This document shows, in pieces, positions 1 to 8,330 of a DNA stretch of 61,016 nucleotides. Under the pieces are notes generated by a model. That model was given only the letters and a program-made list of their open reading frames with translations, had not been told where the DNA came from and did not search any database. Source of the DNA: Phycisphaerales bacterium (GTDB lineage Bacteria; Planctomycetota; Phycisphaerae; Phycisphaerales; UBA1924); assembly GCA_026982335.1 (NCBI GenBank), contig JALSHH010000028.1, positions 1 through 61,016 on the forward strand. The letters run 5' to 3'. The position numbers and the translations under genes are program-made. Numbering within the stretch: the first letter of the stretch is position 1; each line of letters begins with the position of its first letter.

Positions 1-251
1 CCCCCCCCCCAAAAAAAACAGGCGGTCCAAGAGGGGTGATGTTGGCCGAGCAGTGGAAAATTTATCAAAAGGGGCAATAAAATGTGTAGCAAACAGGACC
101 AAAGCGTCGTTTGTATGTGCTAGTATACTTATTCGCTTCGGGCCGGAGATGCATGTGCAACTTTGGGCTTTGGGACGGCCCCATTGTTTTCGGGGTGACA
201 GACAGAAACACAGACAGAAAAAATGCTTAGCTTTTATAGAGGAGGCAACAA
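1..251. other. Left-edge intergenic region upstream of first porin
   Basis: No gene is supported here. The window opens with a run of ten C followed by eight A, which looks like a contig end. A TATACT hexamer at 124-129 could be a -10 element for the downstream porin, but no matching -35 lies 16-18 bases upstream. A strong Shine-Dalgarno (GAGGAGG) sits at about 239-246, just before the porin start. Confidence 0.4.
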
Positions 252-1535
252 ATGAGCATCAAGATTCAACACGCAACCGCAATGTTTGCACTGGCCGCGA
301 CCAGCGGACTCGCTATGGGACAGTCCAGTCTCGATCTCGATCGCGCGTACGCCTCGGAGCTCCGCTCTGATGCGCAGACGCGTTCGAGCCTGCTCGGTTC
401 GAGCAATGGTGCGAACCTCAATGTTGAGGTGATGACCCAGTTCCGTTATAGCTACAACTCACGCGATGAGTTGGTGGGAAGTCCATTGGGCGACAATGAT
501 GTCACCATGGGCTTTGAAACCCCTCGTACGCAGGTTCGTATGAGCGGGGGCATCGAAGGCACCGACATTTCAGGTTTGATCATCTTTGACTTCGGTGCTG
601 CCGAAAACGGGGGCACCTCGGGCACCGGCGAACTCCTTGTTGCGCAGGCAGCATGGGGTCTTGACGACAACTGGACGATTCTTTTTGGTCAGTGGCACAA
701 CCCCGTGATGAGCTCGGAAGCGTTTGCTCCAGAGCACACACTTGCTGCCGACAAGTCATTCACCAACGAGTTCTTCCAAGTTGGATACACCCAGGGCGTC
801 GCATTCGTCTACGGTGCAGATAACTTCAAGTTCATCGGTGCGTTTGCTGACGGTGCCGAGTACATCACCAACTACGGCCCAGTCGCCAACTCGGCATTCA
901 ACGCTCCGGGTGAAAATGATTTCGGCGTCACCGGTCGCTTTGACTGGCTTGTCGAAGGGACTTGGGATCAGTTTGCAGATGCGACCAGCTGGCGTGGCTC
1001 AAACTATGGTGCCAAGATCGGTGCGGGTGCTCACTGGCAGACCCAAGGCGATACCAATCCATCGGATAACTCCGGCGGCGGCATCCCTGGGTACGAGGAT
1101 ACCACCGTGACCTTCTGGACAGTCGATGCCCAGGTTGAAGGCGACGGGTGGAATTTCTTCGCCGAATATGTCGGCCATAAGGTTGAGATCAATGCGACCA
1201 CCGATGTTGAGTACACCAACCATGGGTTCATTGCCCAAGGTGGTTTCTTCTTCAGCGATCAGTGGGAAGGCTTTGCTCGTTACGATGTGACCATGCTCGA
1301 TGATGTGCTCGTTGCAGCTGGTACCGATGACAACTTCCAGAATGTCACTTTCGGTTTCAACTACTACTTTGTCCCCGAATCACACGCAGCCAAGTTCACC
1401 CTTGATGCATCCTTCGCACTCGACGAGAGCACCAACTTTGATGCTCTTGGCGTTGCTTTCCCCAACCAGACCAACATGTTGGGTACTTCGGACTCCGAGT
1501 TCGCACTCCGTGCTCAGATGACCTTGGTTTTCTAA
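252..1535 (+). CDS. OprO/P-like outer-membrane porin, copy 1
   Basis: A 427-residue exported beta-barrel protein. Residues 1-23 form a signal peptide ending in A-M-G-Q. The mature chain has alternating aromatic and polar strands and ends in L-V-F, the terminal Phe expected of an outer-membrane barrel. Shared blocks with the next two genes include an N-terminal L-D-R-A-Y-A-S-E-L, a central S-W-R-G-S, and a late Y-F-V-P-E-S-H-A-A-K-F. The overall plan is that of the phosphate-selective porin O/P group; the real substrate cannot be read. The start is fixed by a strong Shine-Dalgarno 8 nt upstream. A terminator follows, so it is probably monocistronic. Confidence 0.88.
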   Translation: MSIKIQHATAMFALAATSGLAMGQSSLDLDRAYASELRSDAQTRSSLLGSSNGANLNVEVMTQFRYSYNSRDELVGSPLGDNDVTMGFETPRTQVRMSGGIEGTDISGLIIFDFGAAENGGTSGTGELLVAQAAWGLDDNWTILFGQWHNPVMSSEAFAPEHTLAADKSFTNEFFQVGYTQGVAFVYGADNFKFIGAFADGAEYITNYGPVANSAFNAPGENDFGVTGRFDWLVEGTWDQFADATSWRGSNYGAKIGAGAHWQTQGDTNPSDNSGGGIPGYEDTTVTFWTVDAQVEGDGWNFFAEYVGHKVEINATTDVEYTNHGFIAQGGFFFSDQWEGFARYDVTMLDDVLVAAGTDDNFQNVTFGFNYYFVPESHAAKFTLDASFALDESTNFDALGVAFPNQTNMLGTSDSEFALRAQMTLVF

Positions 1536-1894
1536 AGCGGTTTTTTAGACAAATACGGGCGGTTTGAGGCGAAAAGGCCAAATGCCGAACGGGATTATCA
1601 AAAAACTTCAAATGTAAGTTTGTGCTTACTTGACAGCCGGTTGAGACCCTTCTAGGGTTCTTGCCGGCTGTTTTTTGCGCATCAATCTGGATACTTCGTC
1701 CGATAGCGTAAAATAGTAAGGGCAAACATTGGTGATGGGTCACCAAATGGCCGATGTAGGTCATCGTCGAGCGAGGTATGGAACCGGCACATTTGTGCAG
1801 AGGCCCCGCCGATGTGAATCGTAAAAAGTGGTCTTGGGCACAAAACGGAACCCTTGGCCGAATGAAAACAAGTCTGTCATCCGGAGATTGACAA
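1536..1894. other. Intergenic region between porin 1 and porin 2
   Basis: 359 bases without a gene. It holds the terminator of porin 1 (1633-1676) and, presumably, the promoter of porin 2. TAAAAT at about 1709-1714 is a possible -10, but I find no convincing -35. CGGCAC followed by TGCA near 1785-1799 resembles a sigma-54 site, but its GG-to-GC spacing is one base short. Confidence 0.5.
1633..1676 (+). terminator. Rho-independent terminator of porin 1
   Basis: Arms ACAGCCGG (1633-1640) and CCGGCTGT (1664-1671) pair perfectly, an inner GACCCT/AGGGTT pairing extends the stem, and six T follow (1671-1676). Confidence 0.9.
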
Positions 1895-3160
1895 ATGAAC
1901 AACAAGACACAAATCACAGCAGCAGCACTTTTTGCTGCGGCAACCACCGGCCTGGCGGCTGCTGGATCACTCGAACTCGATCGTGCATACGCATCTGAGC
2001 TCAAGGCTGATGCGGGTGCCCGTGCAGTCCTTAACCAAAATAACCTTGGCGATGTCAATGTCCATGTGGGTGTTCGTTTTGGGTACAGCTACAACAGCCG
2101 CAACGGTGCCGCCCTTGGCGATGATGATGTGACGATGGGTTTTCAGTTCAGTGAAGTCGAAGTCGCTGTTGAAGGCCAAGTGACTGACAATATGTTTGGT
2201 CGCATCAGCTTCGATCTGGGTCCAAACAACTCAGATTCAACCGGTAGCCAAGGCACCGCTCACCTTGAAGATGCCTACATGGATTGGACGGTTAACGATG
2301 GTTTTACCCTCCGCGTGGGTCAGTACATCCCTCGTTTCTCGGCTGAAGCAAGCATTTCAGAGTTCAACATGATGAACTCCTATCGCTCGGTTACCCATGA
2401 GTTCCTCGGAACACCATCATGGACACAGGGTGTCCAGGCACAGTTCGGCGGGGATACTTGGGACTTCTGGGTTGGTTTCAACGATGGAGTTAACTCCGCC
2501 AATACCGCTTTTAACGCTGCTGCAGAAGCGGATTTTGGGATCAACGCTCGTTTCGATCTCTACAGCGATTCCGATAAGGCTCGCTTTGACGATCAAACTT
2601 CGTGGCGTGGCTCGGCTGCGGGCTGGCGCGTGGGTGCCGGTTTCCAGTTTGAATCAAACGGAAGCACCAACCCATCGTTCACCCCTGAAACCGATGATCT
2701 CTTCTTCACCATCGACGGTGCATATGAAGGTGACGGCTGGGCAGTTCGCGCTGCGTTCTACATGACCGACATGGAGTCGGGTGGTGCAGATCACGAGAAC
2801 ATGGGCTTTGAGCTCGGTGGGTCGTTCTTTTTCAGCGAGCAGTGGGAAGGCTTTGCTCGTTGGGATGTGTTGATGCTTGATGACGATGCAGGGGCAGGTC
2901 AGGTTGCAGCAAACGGCGACGATGTTCAGAATTTCATCGCTGTCGGTGCCAACTACTATTTCGTTCCTGGTTCACAGGCTGCGAAGTTCACTCTTGAACT
3001 CGGTATGGCACTTGATGAAACCGCTGACATCCTCAACACCGCAGGCGATACCGGCACCACCCCAATCGGTTCGGGCCCCGGTTCGTCGGGTTTCCTTACT
3101 GATTCTGCTGGTGAAGACGGGCAATTCATGCTTTCGGGTACCATGCAATGGCTCTTCTAA
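1895..3160 (+). CDS. OprO/P-like outer-membrane porin, copy 2
   Basis: A 421-residue paralogue of the preceding gene. Residues 1-23 are a signal peptide (ending A-A-A-G), followed by the same L-E-L-D-R-A-Y-A-S-E-L block, the S-W-R-G-S motif and a C-terminal Q-W-L-F. Several acidic Asn/Asp-rich loops lie between predicted strands. A GGAG Shine-Dalgarno 8 nt upstream fixes the start. It has its own terminator, so the tandem paralogues can be expressed independently. Family membership is clear from the three-way similarity; the transported solute is unknown. Confidence 0.87.
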   Translation: MNNKTQITAAALFAAATTGLAAAGSLELDRAYASELKADAGARAVLNQNNLGDVNVHVGVRFGYSYNSRNGAALGDDDVTMGFQFSEVEVAVEGQVTDNMFGRISFDLGPNNSDSTGSQGTAHLEDAYMDWTVNDGFTLRVGQYIPRFSAEASISEFNMMNSYRSVTHEFLGTPSWTQGVQAQFGGDTWDFWVGFNDGVNSANTAFNAAAEADFGINARFDLYSDSDKARFDDQTSWRGSAAGWRVGAGFQFESNGSTNPSFTPETDDLFFTIDGAYEGDGWAVRAAFYMTDMESGGADHENMGFELGGSFFFSEQWEGFARWDVLMLDDDAGAGQVAANGDDVQNFIAVGANYYFVPGSQAAKFTLELGMALDETADILNTAGDTGTTPIGSGPGSSGFLTDSAGEDGQFMLSGTMQWLF

Positions 3161-3581
3161 TCGAGCTTGAATGACCGTGGGTCGAGCCTTTGGCGTGGTC
3201 CGTGGTCAACCGAGTATAAACCCCACCATTCACTTGTTGGATGGTGGGGTTTTTGTGTCTATAGGGTACATGCAGGCAATGGCGTACTTATGCGCTCTGG
3301 TTTGTGCTGGCAGTTGGCGAACTCATTACGAAGAGTGGGCATACTGCTCGGCAGACCAACTTGAGATAGACCATGTTTCTGCTTTCGTCTCAGGGGGCAT
3401 TAGCAACCATTGGGTTGGTTCGTTTTTATTTTTGCTTGTCAGGGTTGTGTCAAGGTTTGTTGAAGACTCGATGAAATGATTTGGATCGTACCATGGAGGG
3501 GGCGAACTGTGCTAGTGTGATCCATGAGCCCGAACCATTGCGGATTCGGAAAATATACACGCACTTGTGAGGAACTTATCA
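3161..3581. other. Intergenic region between porin 2 and porin 3
   Basis: 421 bases. It contains the strong terminator at 3219-3254 and a leader for porin 3. An open frame across 3171-3479 runs through the terminator hairpin and has no family-like content. TAGTGT near 3514-3519 could be a -10 for porin 3; no good -35 is visible. Confidence 0.45.
3219..3254 (+). terminator. Rho-independent terminator of porin 2
   Basis: Perfect 11-bp arms AACCCCACCAT (3219-3229) and ATGGTGGGGTT (3241-3251) around an 11-nt loop, followed by a T run to 3254. Confidence 0.92.
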
Positions 3582-4778
3582 ATGAGCTGCAAACAAACTG
3601 CTTTGGCTTTTCTGCTCGTGGTTTCTGGATCGGCGCTTGCCCATGGCGGGACCGATCTGACCCTTTCCCGTTCGTATGAGTTGATGAATACATCGTCAGC
3701 GTACGCATCGTTGATGAACACATCGAACCTTGCTGATCTCAAGGTCGATGTGCAGATTCAGACTCGCTATCAACTCAATGCCCGTGATGATGCAGGGACG
3801 ACACTTGCTTCGCCCGACGATGACATCACTACTGGTTTTTTGATTCGTCGGGCCAAGATCGGGGTCAAGGGTAAGATCACCGACAACATCAAAGGGGCGA
3901 TGAAATTTGCATTCGATCGCAATGGAGGTACAGGTTCGCTTGAAACGGCGTACCTCAAATGGTCGATCAATGACAATTTGATGCTTCAGGCCGGGCAGTT
4001 CAAGATGGGCTTGCTCCGCGAGGAAAATGTTTCCTCCACCCGTCAACTGGCAACCGATCGATCAGCGGTCAACGAGACCTTCAATCAGGATTTCTCCCAA
4101 GGCATTGAGCTGCACTTTGGAGGCGAGCAATGGCGCGGGCTTGTTGGATTCACCGATGGATTCAAATCACGCAACACCGCGTTCAACTCGACGACCGAAG
4201 CGGACTACGCACTCAACGGGCGCTTCGAGCTGTTGATCGGCGATGCCGACTGGGGCCAATTCAAACAGTTCACTTCGTGGAGAGGTTCAAACACAGGCGG
4301 CATGCTCGGGGCAGCAATCTACTACCAATCTGCAGGCGATACCAATCCGTCGACTGCACTGAGCACCAACATGACCACCGGCACCGTGGATTTCTCATAT
4401 GTTGGCGATGGATGGAACCTCTATGCAGCGGGTGTTTGGCGCAATACGGACAATGGGACTGCGGATTTCGATGATTACGGACTCATTGCCCAAGGCGGTT
4501 ACTTTGTTTCCGAGAGTAACGAAATATTCGCACGCTGGGACGCTGTCCTCCCGGATGATACCCGAGGTGCAACCGGAAACGATTTCCATTCAATTACCGT
4601 CGGATGGAATCACTACATCATTCCTGAATCACACGCGGCCAAGTTTACCTTCGATTTGGCATACTACCTCGATCCAACAACCGCGAGCATCGTCAAGACT
4701 TCCGATGGGCATAACTTGCTCGCCGATTCTGAAGATGGACAATTTGCCCTCACTGCCCAGATGCAGATCCTTTTTTGA
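3582..4778 (+). CDS. OprO/P-like outer-membrane porin, copy 3
   Basis: A 398-residue third paralogue. I start it at ATG 3582 rather than the in-frame GTG at 3567 because a GAGGA Shine-Dalgarno lies about 8 nt before the ATG and the signal peptide (M-S-C-K-Q to L-A-H-G-G) then begins correctly. The mature protein shows the L-I-R-R-A-K-I-G-V-K-G strand typical of phosphate-selective porin O/P proteins, S-W-R-G-S, and the terminal Q-I-L-F. It is more diverged than copies 1 and 2: the N-terminal block reads L-T-L-S-R-S-Y-E-L. A terminator follows. Confidence 0.87.
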   Translation: MSCKQTALAFLLVVSGSALAHGGTDLTLSRSYELMNTSSAYASLMNTSNLADLKVDVQIQTRYQLNARDDAGTTLASPDDDITTGFLIRRAKIGVKGKITDNIKGAMKFAFDRNGGTGSLETAYLKWSINDNLMLQAGQFKMGLLREENVSSTRQLATDRSAVNETFNQDFSQGIELHFGGEQWRGLVGFTDGFKSRNTAFNSTTEADYALNGRFELLIGDADWGQFKQFTSWRGSNTGGMLGAAIYYQSAGDTNPSTALSTNMTTGTVDFSYVGDGWNLYAAGVWRNTDNGTADFDDYGLIAQGGYFVSESNEIFARWDAVLPDDTRGATGNDFHSITVGWNHYIIPESHAAKFTFDLAYYLDPTTASIVKTSDGHNLLADSEDGQFALTAQMQILF

Positions 4779-4821
4779 TGATCAGGCGACACCCGTTTGG
4801 TCGTTAAAGTCTCATACAGAC

Positions 4822-4853
4822 ACGGTACTGGAAAATTCCGGTGCCGTTTTTTT
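4822..4853 (+). terminator. Rho-independent terminator of porin 3
   Basis: Arms ACGGTACTGG (4822-4831) and CCGGTGCCGT (4838-4847) form a 10-bp stem with two G-U pairs, then seven T. Confidence 0.88.
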
Positions 4854-4921
4854 AGATTGGATGCGAAAAATTGAACCCACATCTCGAATATGAAATCACG
4901 GTTCAGGGTTGTTGAAACTCA

Positions 4922-4927
4922 TACCAT
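4922..4927 (+). promoter_or_regulatory. -10-like box (TACCAT) for leaderless merR-type gene
   Basis: TACCAT ends 7 nt before ATG 4935. There is no Shine-Dalgarno, so transcription starting at the ATG is inferred. It selects 4935 over ATG 4890 and ATG 4926. Confidence 0.5.
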
Positions 4928-4934
4928 GAGCATC

Positions 4935-5372
4935 ATGCACAGATACACCATTGGGCAACTTGCCAAGGCAGCCAATGTTCCGGCTTCAACCATTCGGTAT
5001 TACGAACGCCGAGGGTTGGTGCTTCCGACTTCTCGTTCCGATGGCAACTATCGACTCTTTGATGCTGAGGCGCTTGGTCGGTTGATGTTTGTTCGCTCGG
5101 CGCAAAGCGCAGGGTTTACACTCAGCGATATTGCCGAGCTTCTTTTGCTGCGAGAGGATCGGGTTGCGCCGTGTGATGAAGTCCAAGGGCTGATCGCATC
5201 GAGGCTCGATCAAGTGGTCGAGCAGATCAACCATCTCGAGGCGGTCGACGGGATGCTGCGTGATTGGCTCAAGGTGTGCAAGGGTGCCCAGCGATCGGGA
5301 AAATGCGCGGTGCTCATTGGGTTGCAATCATCAAAGAAGAAAAAATGTGCCAAATCAAAGCAAACCCCTTGA
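4935..5372 (+). CDS. MerR-family metal-responsive transcriptional regulator
   Basis: 145 residues. Residues 3-70 form the MerR winged helix-turn-helix (Y-T-I-G-Q-L-A then R-Y-Y-E-R-R-G-L). The effector half holds Cys80, Cys115 and Cys124, spaced 35 and 9 apart, the same spacing as the Hg/Pb ligands of MerR and PbrR, and a long dimerisation helix joins the first two. A fourth Cys138 lies in a lysine-rich tail. It should bind a soft metal and untwist a promoter with a long spacer. The start at 4935 gives the canonical MerR N-terminus; an upstream in-frame ATG at 4890 would add 15 unlikely residues. The next gene, 67 nt downstream, encodes a Cys-rich lipoprotein that is a plausible target. Confidence 0.9.
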   Translation: MHRYTIGQLAKAANVPASTIRYYERRGLVLPTSRSDGNYRLFDAEALGRLMFVRSAQSAGFTLSDIAELLLLREDRVAPCDEVQGLIASRLDQVVEQINHLEAVDGMLRDWLKVCKGAQRSGKCAVLIGLQSSKKKKCAKSKQTP

Positions 5373-5404
5373 CCTTACACCATGGTTCGTGGCCGATCAT
5401 GGTG
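5369..5404 (+). promoter_or_regulatory. Candidate MerR-type operator/promoter before lipoprotein gene
   Basis: TTGACC (5369-5374) overlaps the merR stop codon. A perfect 7-bp dyad CACCATG (5378-5384) / CATGGTG (5398-5404) follows it. A GATCAT hexamer at 5394-5399 would give a 19-bp spacer, as MerR promoters have, but the dyad centre is offset from the spacer centre. Suggestive only. Confidence 0.35.
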
Positions 5405-5439
5405 CTCAACGATCACACAAACTCACAAGGAGATTTTTG

Positions 5440-5691
5440 ATGAACCGCCGAACTTTTACCCGCTGTGTATTCCCTGTCGCCATGTTCTTTGGGCTTGGCT
5501 CATTCTTGGGCGCCTGCGCGACGACACAAGCGACGACACAAGTTGCTTCCAAACGATCCGATTGCCCAGGCAAGATGATCTGCCCGCAAACCGGCGCATT
5601 GATTTGCAAAGACCAATGCCCACTCGATCAACAATTTGATCATCAAGACAGCACCGAGCAGGTCGTTGCTCTTCGGGCATGCTGCCAATAG
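5440..5691 (+). CDS. Small Cys-rich lipoprotein
   Basis: 83 residues, start set by AAGGAG 9 nt upstream of ATG 5440. Residues 1-25 are an N-region with M-N-R-R, a hydrophobic stretch and the lipobox L-G-A-C, so Cys26 should be lipidated. The mature part carries six more cysteines: Cys42, 48, 56, 60 and the terminal pair Cys81-Cys82, in a C-P-x4-C-P / C-x3-C-P arrangement that suggests metal binding or disulfides. It belongs to no family I recognise. It follows a MerR-type regulator with soft-metal cysteines, so a periplasmic metal-binding role is an inference from context. Confidence 0.75.
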   Translation: MNRRTFTRCVFPVAMFFGLGSFLGACATTQATTQVASKRSDCPGKMICPQTGALICKDQCPLDQQFDHQDSTEQVVALRACCQ

Positions 5692-5725
5692 ATCCCTGTC
5701 AATAGAGAGCCCCATGAAATTCTGT

Positions 5726-7201
5726 TTACTGTCCCTGTGCCAATGAGAATCCGGGTACGCCATCGTACATCCGGATGGGGATGAACTCGGTGACGGTGAA
5801 TTTCTCGGCCACTTTGGCCAAGAGGTGGACGGTTGGACCTTGACCGATGACCGTGCCTTCTTTGAGCTCGAAACGCACGCAGCACTCGTTGACCAGTTCG
5901 GTGTAAGGTGAGCCCGTTGGCCAGACCTGCGTGCCTCGGTTTGAAATCACCGTCAGTTTGAATGGCGTGGTTTCGCACAATCGCTGGAGTTTGGCCGCAA
6001 GATCGAGCGGGGTCAGGGTCGTCTCAAGGAAGACATCAGCGCCGCAGACCGTCGTGACGACCTGCTCGTGCGTGGTCATCATCTCATTGACGCTCGGACG
6101 AACTGGAAGCGTGTGATTGAGTTCATCGCTCGCAGGCACCGCACACCCTTCGATGGTTTCTGGGTTCTTGCCCAAATTCGCGGCAATCGCGGTTGCGAAG
6201 GCTTTGGTGCCTACAGGCTCGCCCTTGCCCTTGACATCGCCGGTATGGACACCCGATTCGAGGGTGTAGAGTAGCGCGTTTTCGATGATCGCAGCACGCT
6301 TGCGCATCCCGATATGACGGAGCATAATCAACCCTGACAACAACAAGCTCGTGGGGTTGGCGAGGTCTTGCCCGGCGATGTCGGGGGCGGTGCCGTGGAC
6401 GGCTTCAAAGATGCTGATCTGATCGCCGATGTTGGCCGATGGCGCAAAGCCTAATCCACCAACGAGTCCGGCTGCGAGGTCTGAGACGATATCGCCTTGG
6501 AGGTTGGTCAGGACGATCATTTTGTACTTGTCTGGGCGGAGCACAAGGTTCATGCACAGGGCGTCGATGATGACATCTTCGGTTTCGATTTCTGGGAAGT
6601 CTTGCGAGATGAACCGGAACCGATCGAGGAAGGTGCCATCGGTCATCTTCATGATGTTGGCTTTGTGCCCGCAGGTTACTTTGTCGATCCCGAAAGCGGT
6701 GGCGGTCTCGAAGGCAAATCGGTTGATCTGATCGCACCCGGGTGTGGTGATGATTCTTTTGGCGGTGTAGGCGTCTGGGGTGAGCCGATGCTCGATCCCG
6801 CCATAAGTGTCTTCGACATTTTCACGCACGACATAGAAATCCACAGGGACGCCTGCGCGGGAGTAGACGGTTTCGACACCGGGGAGTGTCTGAAAGTGGC
6901 GCAGGTTGGCAAAGGCGCCAAAGGTTTTGCGGAGGGTGACATTGATGGATTTGCCCCCGCCTCCGATGGGGGTGCCCATTGGGCCTTTGTAGAGGAGGCC
7001 AGTGGTTTCGATGGTTTCAATGGCTTCGTCAGTCATGCCTCGGGAGTCGCCTTGGTTGAAGACCTTGCGTCCCATATCAACTTCGATGAACTCGATCGCA
7101 TCGAGCACACCCGCAGCTTCAAAGATGCTCAGGCACGCTTGGGTGATTTCGGGTCCGATCCCGTCGCCGGGCGCCAGTGCGATGCGTAGTTTGTTGGTCA
7201 T
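5726..7201 (-). CDS. icd: NADP-dependent isocitrate dehydrogenase (long form)
   Basis: 491 residues. It oxidatively decarboxylates isocitrate to 2-oxoglutarate in the TCA cycle. Residues 8-16 read L-A-P-G-D-G-I-G-P, the start of the isocitrate/isopropylmalate dehydrogenase fold; R-E-N-V-E-D-T-Y-G-G-I-E-H near 126-138 is the substrate/phosphorylation-loop region, and N-L-Q-G-D-I-V-S-D-L-A-A-G-L holds the metal-binding Asp. G-T-A-P-D-I-A-G-Q and N-P-T-S follow. At about 490 residues with an extra C-terminal domain of ~140 residues it matches the Thermus/Rickettsia long form rather than the 415-residue E. coli type. A GAGG site precedes the ATG. The intergenic stretch 7202-7352 separates it from sua5, so it may have its own promoter. 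Confidence 0.93.
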   Translation of the reverse strand: MTNKLRIALAPGDGIGPEITQACLSIFEAAGVLDAIEFIEVDMGRKVFNQGDSRGMTDEAIETIETTGLLYKGPMGTPIGGGGKSINVTLRKTFGAFANLRHFQTLPGVETVYSRAGVPVDFYVVRENVEDTYGGIEHRLTPDAYTAKRIITTPGCDQINRFAFETATAFGIDKVTCGHKANIMKMTDGTFLDRFRFISQDFPEIETEDVIIDALCMNLVLRPDKYKMIVLTNLQGDIVSDLAAGLVGGLGFAPSANIGDQISIFEAVHGTAPDIAGQDLANPTSLLLSGLIMLRHIGMRKRAAIIENALLYTLESGVHTGDVKGKGEPVGTKAFATAIAANLGKNPETIEGCAVPASDELNHTLPVRPSVNEMMTTHEQVVTTVCGADVFLETTLTPLDLAAKLQRLCETTPFKLTVISNRGTQVWPTGSPYTELVNECCVRFELKEGTVIGQGPTVHLLAKVAEKFTVTEFIPIRMYDGVPGFSLAQGQ

Positions 7202-7352
7202 GTGTCTGCCTCGATTGGGGGGAGAAAAGCATTACTTGGGTCGGCACAATAGGCGTCTTGGGTGAGTGGTTGTAGTATGTTGGGTGATGAAGATGATCTT
7301 TGTGCCTTTGTGAAGCTCTCGAGTTATGGGGCGAGGTTTGGTTCTGTGCCCT

Positions 7353-8330
7353 TTATTTGTGCGTTGCGCGTCCAAGTCGTTCCATGATGGCGGTGCGGAT
7401 GGCCAATTCATCGGTTCCTGACCCGGTTGGGGGTTCTTCGATCCAGATGGCGGAGGGATTTCCCCGGTCGGCATCATGGAGGGCTCGGTAGATATTGCTG
7501 GCGTAGGCGTCGATTTGTCGGGGTATTGGGATCAGTGTTCCTTTGGCCGGATGGGATTGGATTGACCAAGTGATGATCGTGTCTGAATCCGTTGCTGATT
7601 TCAGGGCGGCTGTGGGGACGAGCTTGGTTGGTGTTCGAGGTTGATAGTGGGCTCCGATGAGTCCGGGGGATCGGGCGATTGGGTCGTGGGGTAGGGGGGC
7701 GATCGATTCGATGTTTTGGCTGATGGTTTTACTGATTGCATGGGGGCCGATGAATCCGGGACGGAGGATGCGAATCGTTTTGCTGGTCAGATCGACTACC
7801 GTCGATTCGATTCCTGTTCTGCAGCGTCCGCCATCGACGATCATCAAATTGGCGTCGGGGAATCCATCCATTACATGTTCAGGTGTGGTCGGAGAGATGT
7901 GTCCTGAGGGATTGGCACTGGGTCCGACGATCGGTTTGCCGAAGGATTCGATCAAGGCCAACGCGCACGGATGCTCCGGGCAGCGCACCGCCACGGTCGA
8001 TCCATTGGCACAGACAATCCCAGGGACCACATCAGCTTTGGGAAGCACCATCGTCACTGGCCCGGGCCAATATGTCCGGGCAATCAAATCCGCAGCGTCA
8101 GGCCAATGCGCCACCACCGTCTTGGCCATGACGATCCCTGAGACATGCACGATCAGTGGGTTGGTGTTCGGACGCCCTTTGAGGGTAAATACCCGTTGGA
8201 CTGCTTGGGCATTGAATGCATCCGCACCAAGCCCGTAGACCGTTTCGGTTGGAAAGGCTACGAGATTACCCTCGCCGAGCCTTTTGACACCGAAGGCGAT
8301 TGCGTGGGGTCCTTCGAGAATTTCACTCAT
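7353..8330 (-). CDS. Threonylcarbamoyl-AMP synthase, Sua5 type
   Basis: 325 residues. It makes threonylcarbamoyl-AMP from threonine, bicarbonate and ATP for the t6A37 modification of ANN-decoding tRNAs. The YrdC domain (residues ~10-200) shows F-P-T-E-T-V-Y-G-L-G near 29-38, K-G-R-P near the middle, and S-A-N-P-S-G-H. A C-terminal Sua5 domain (H-Y-Q-P-R-T-P onward) distinguishes it from short TsaC. I start at ATG 8330, which overlaps the last 8 bases of the upstream TolC-like gene; longer frames would sit inside that gene. The pairing of a tRNA-modification gene with an efflux outer-membrane gene is odd, but the overlap implies co-translation. Confidence 0.9.
   Translation of the reverse strand: MSEILEGPHAIAFGVKRLGEGNLVAFPTETVYGLGADAFNAQAVQRVFTLKGRPNTNPLIVHVSGIVMAKTVVAHWPDAADLIARTYWPGPVTMVLPKADVVPGIVCANGSTVAVRCPEHPCALALIESFGKPIVGPSANPSGHISPTTPEHVMDGFPDANLMIVDGGRCRTGIESTVVDLTSKTIRILRPGFIGPHAISKTISQNIESIAPLPHDPIARSPGLIGAHYQPRTPTKLVPTAALKSATDSDTIITWSIQSHPAKGTLIPIPRQIDAYASNIYRALHDADRGNPSAIWIEEPPTGSGTDELAIRTAIMERLGRATHK

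Noticed and set aside
1785..1799. CGGCAC...TGCA resembling a sigma-54 promoter before porin 2
   Set aside because: GG and GC are 9 bases apart instead of 10; sigma-54 tolerates little spacing change.
3171..3479. A 102-residue open frame after porin 2
   Set aside because: It reads through a perfect terminator hairpin and shows no domain or ribosome site.
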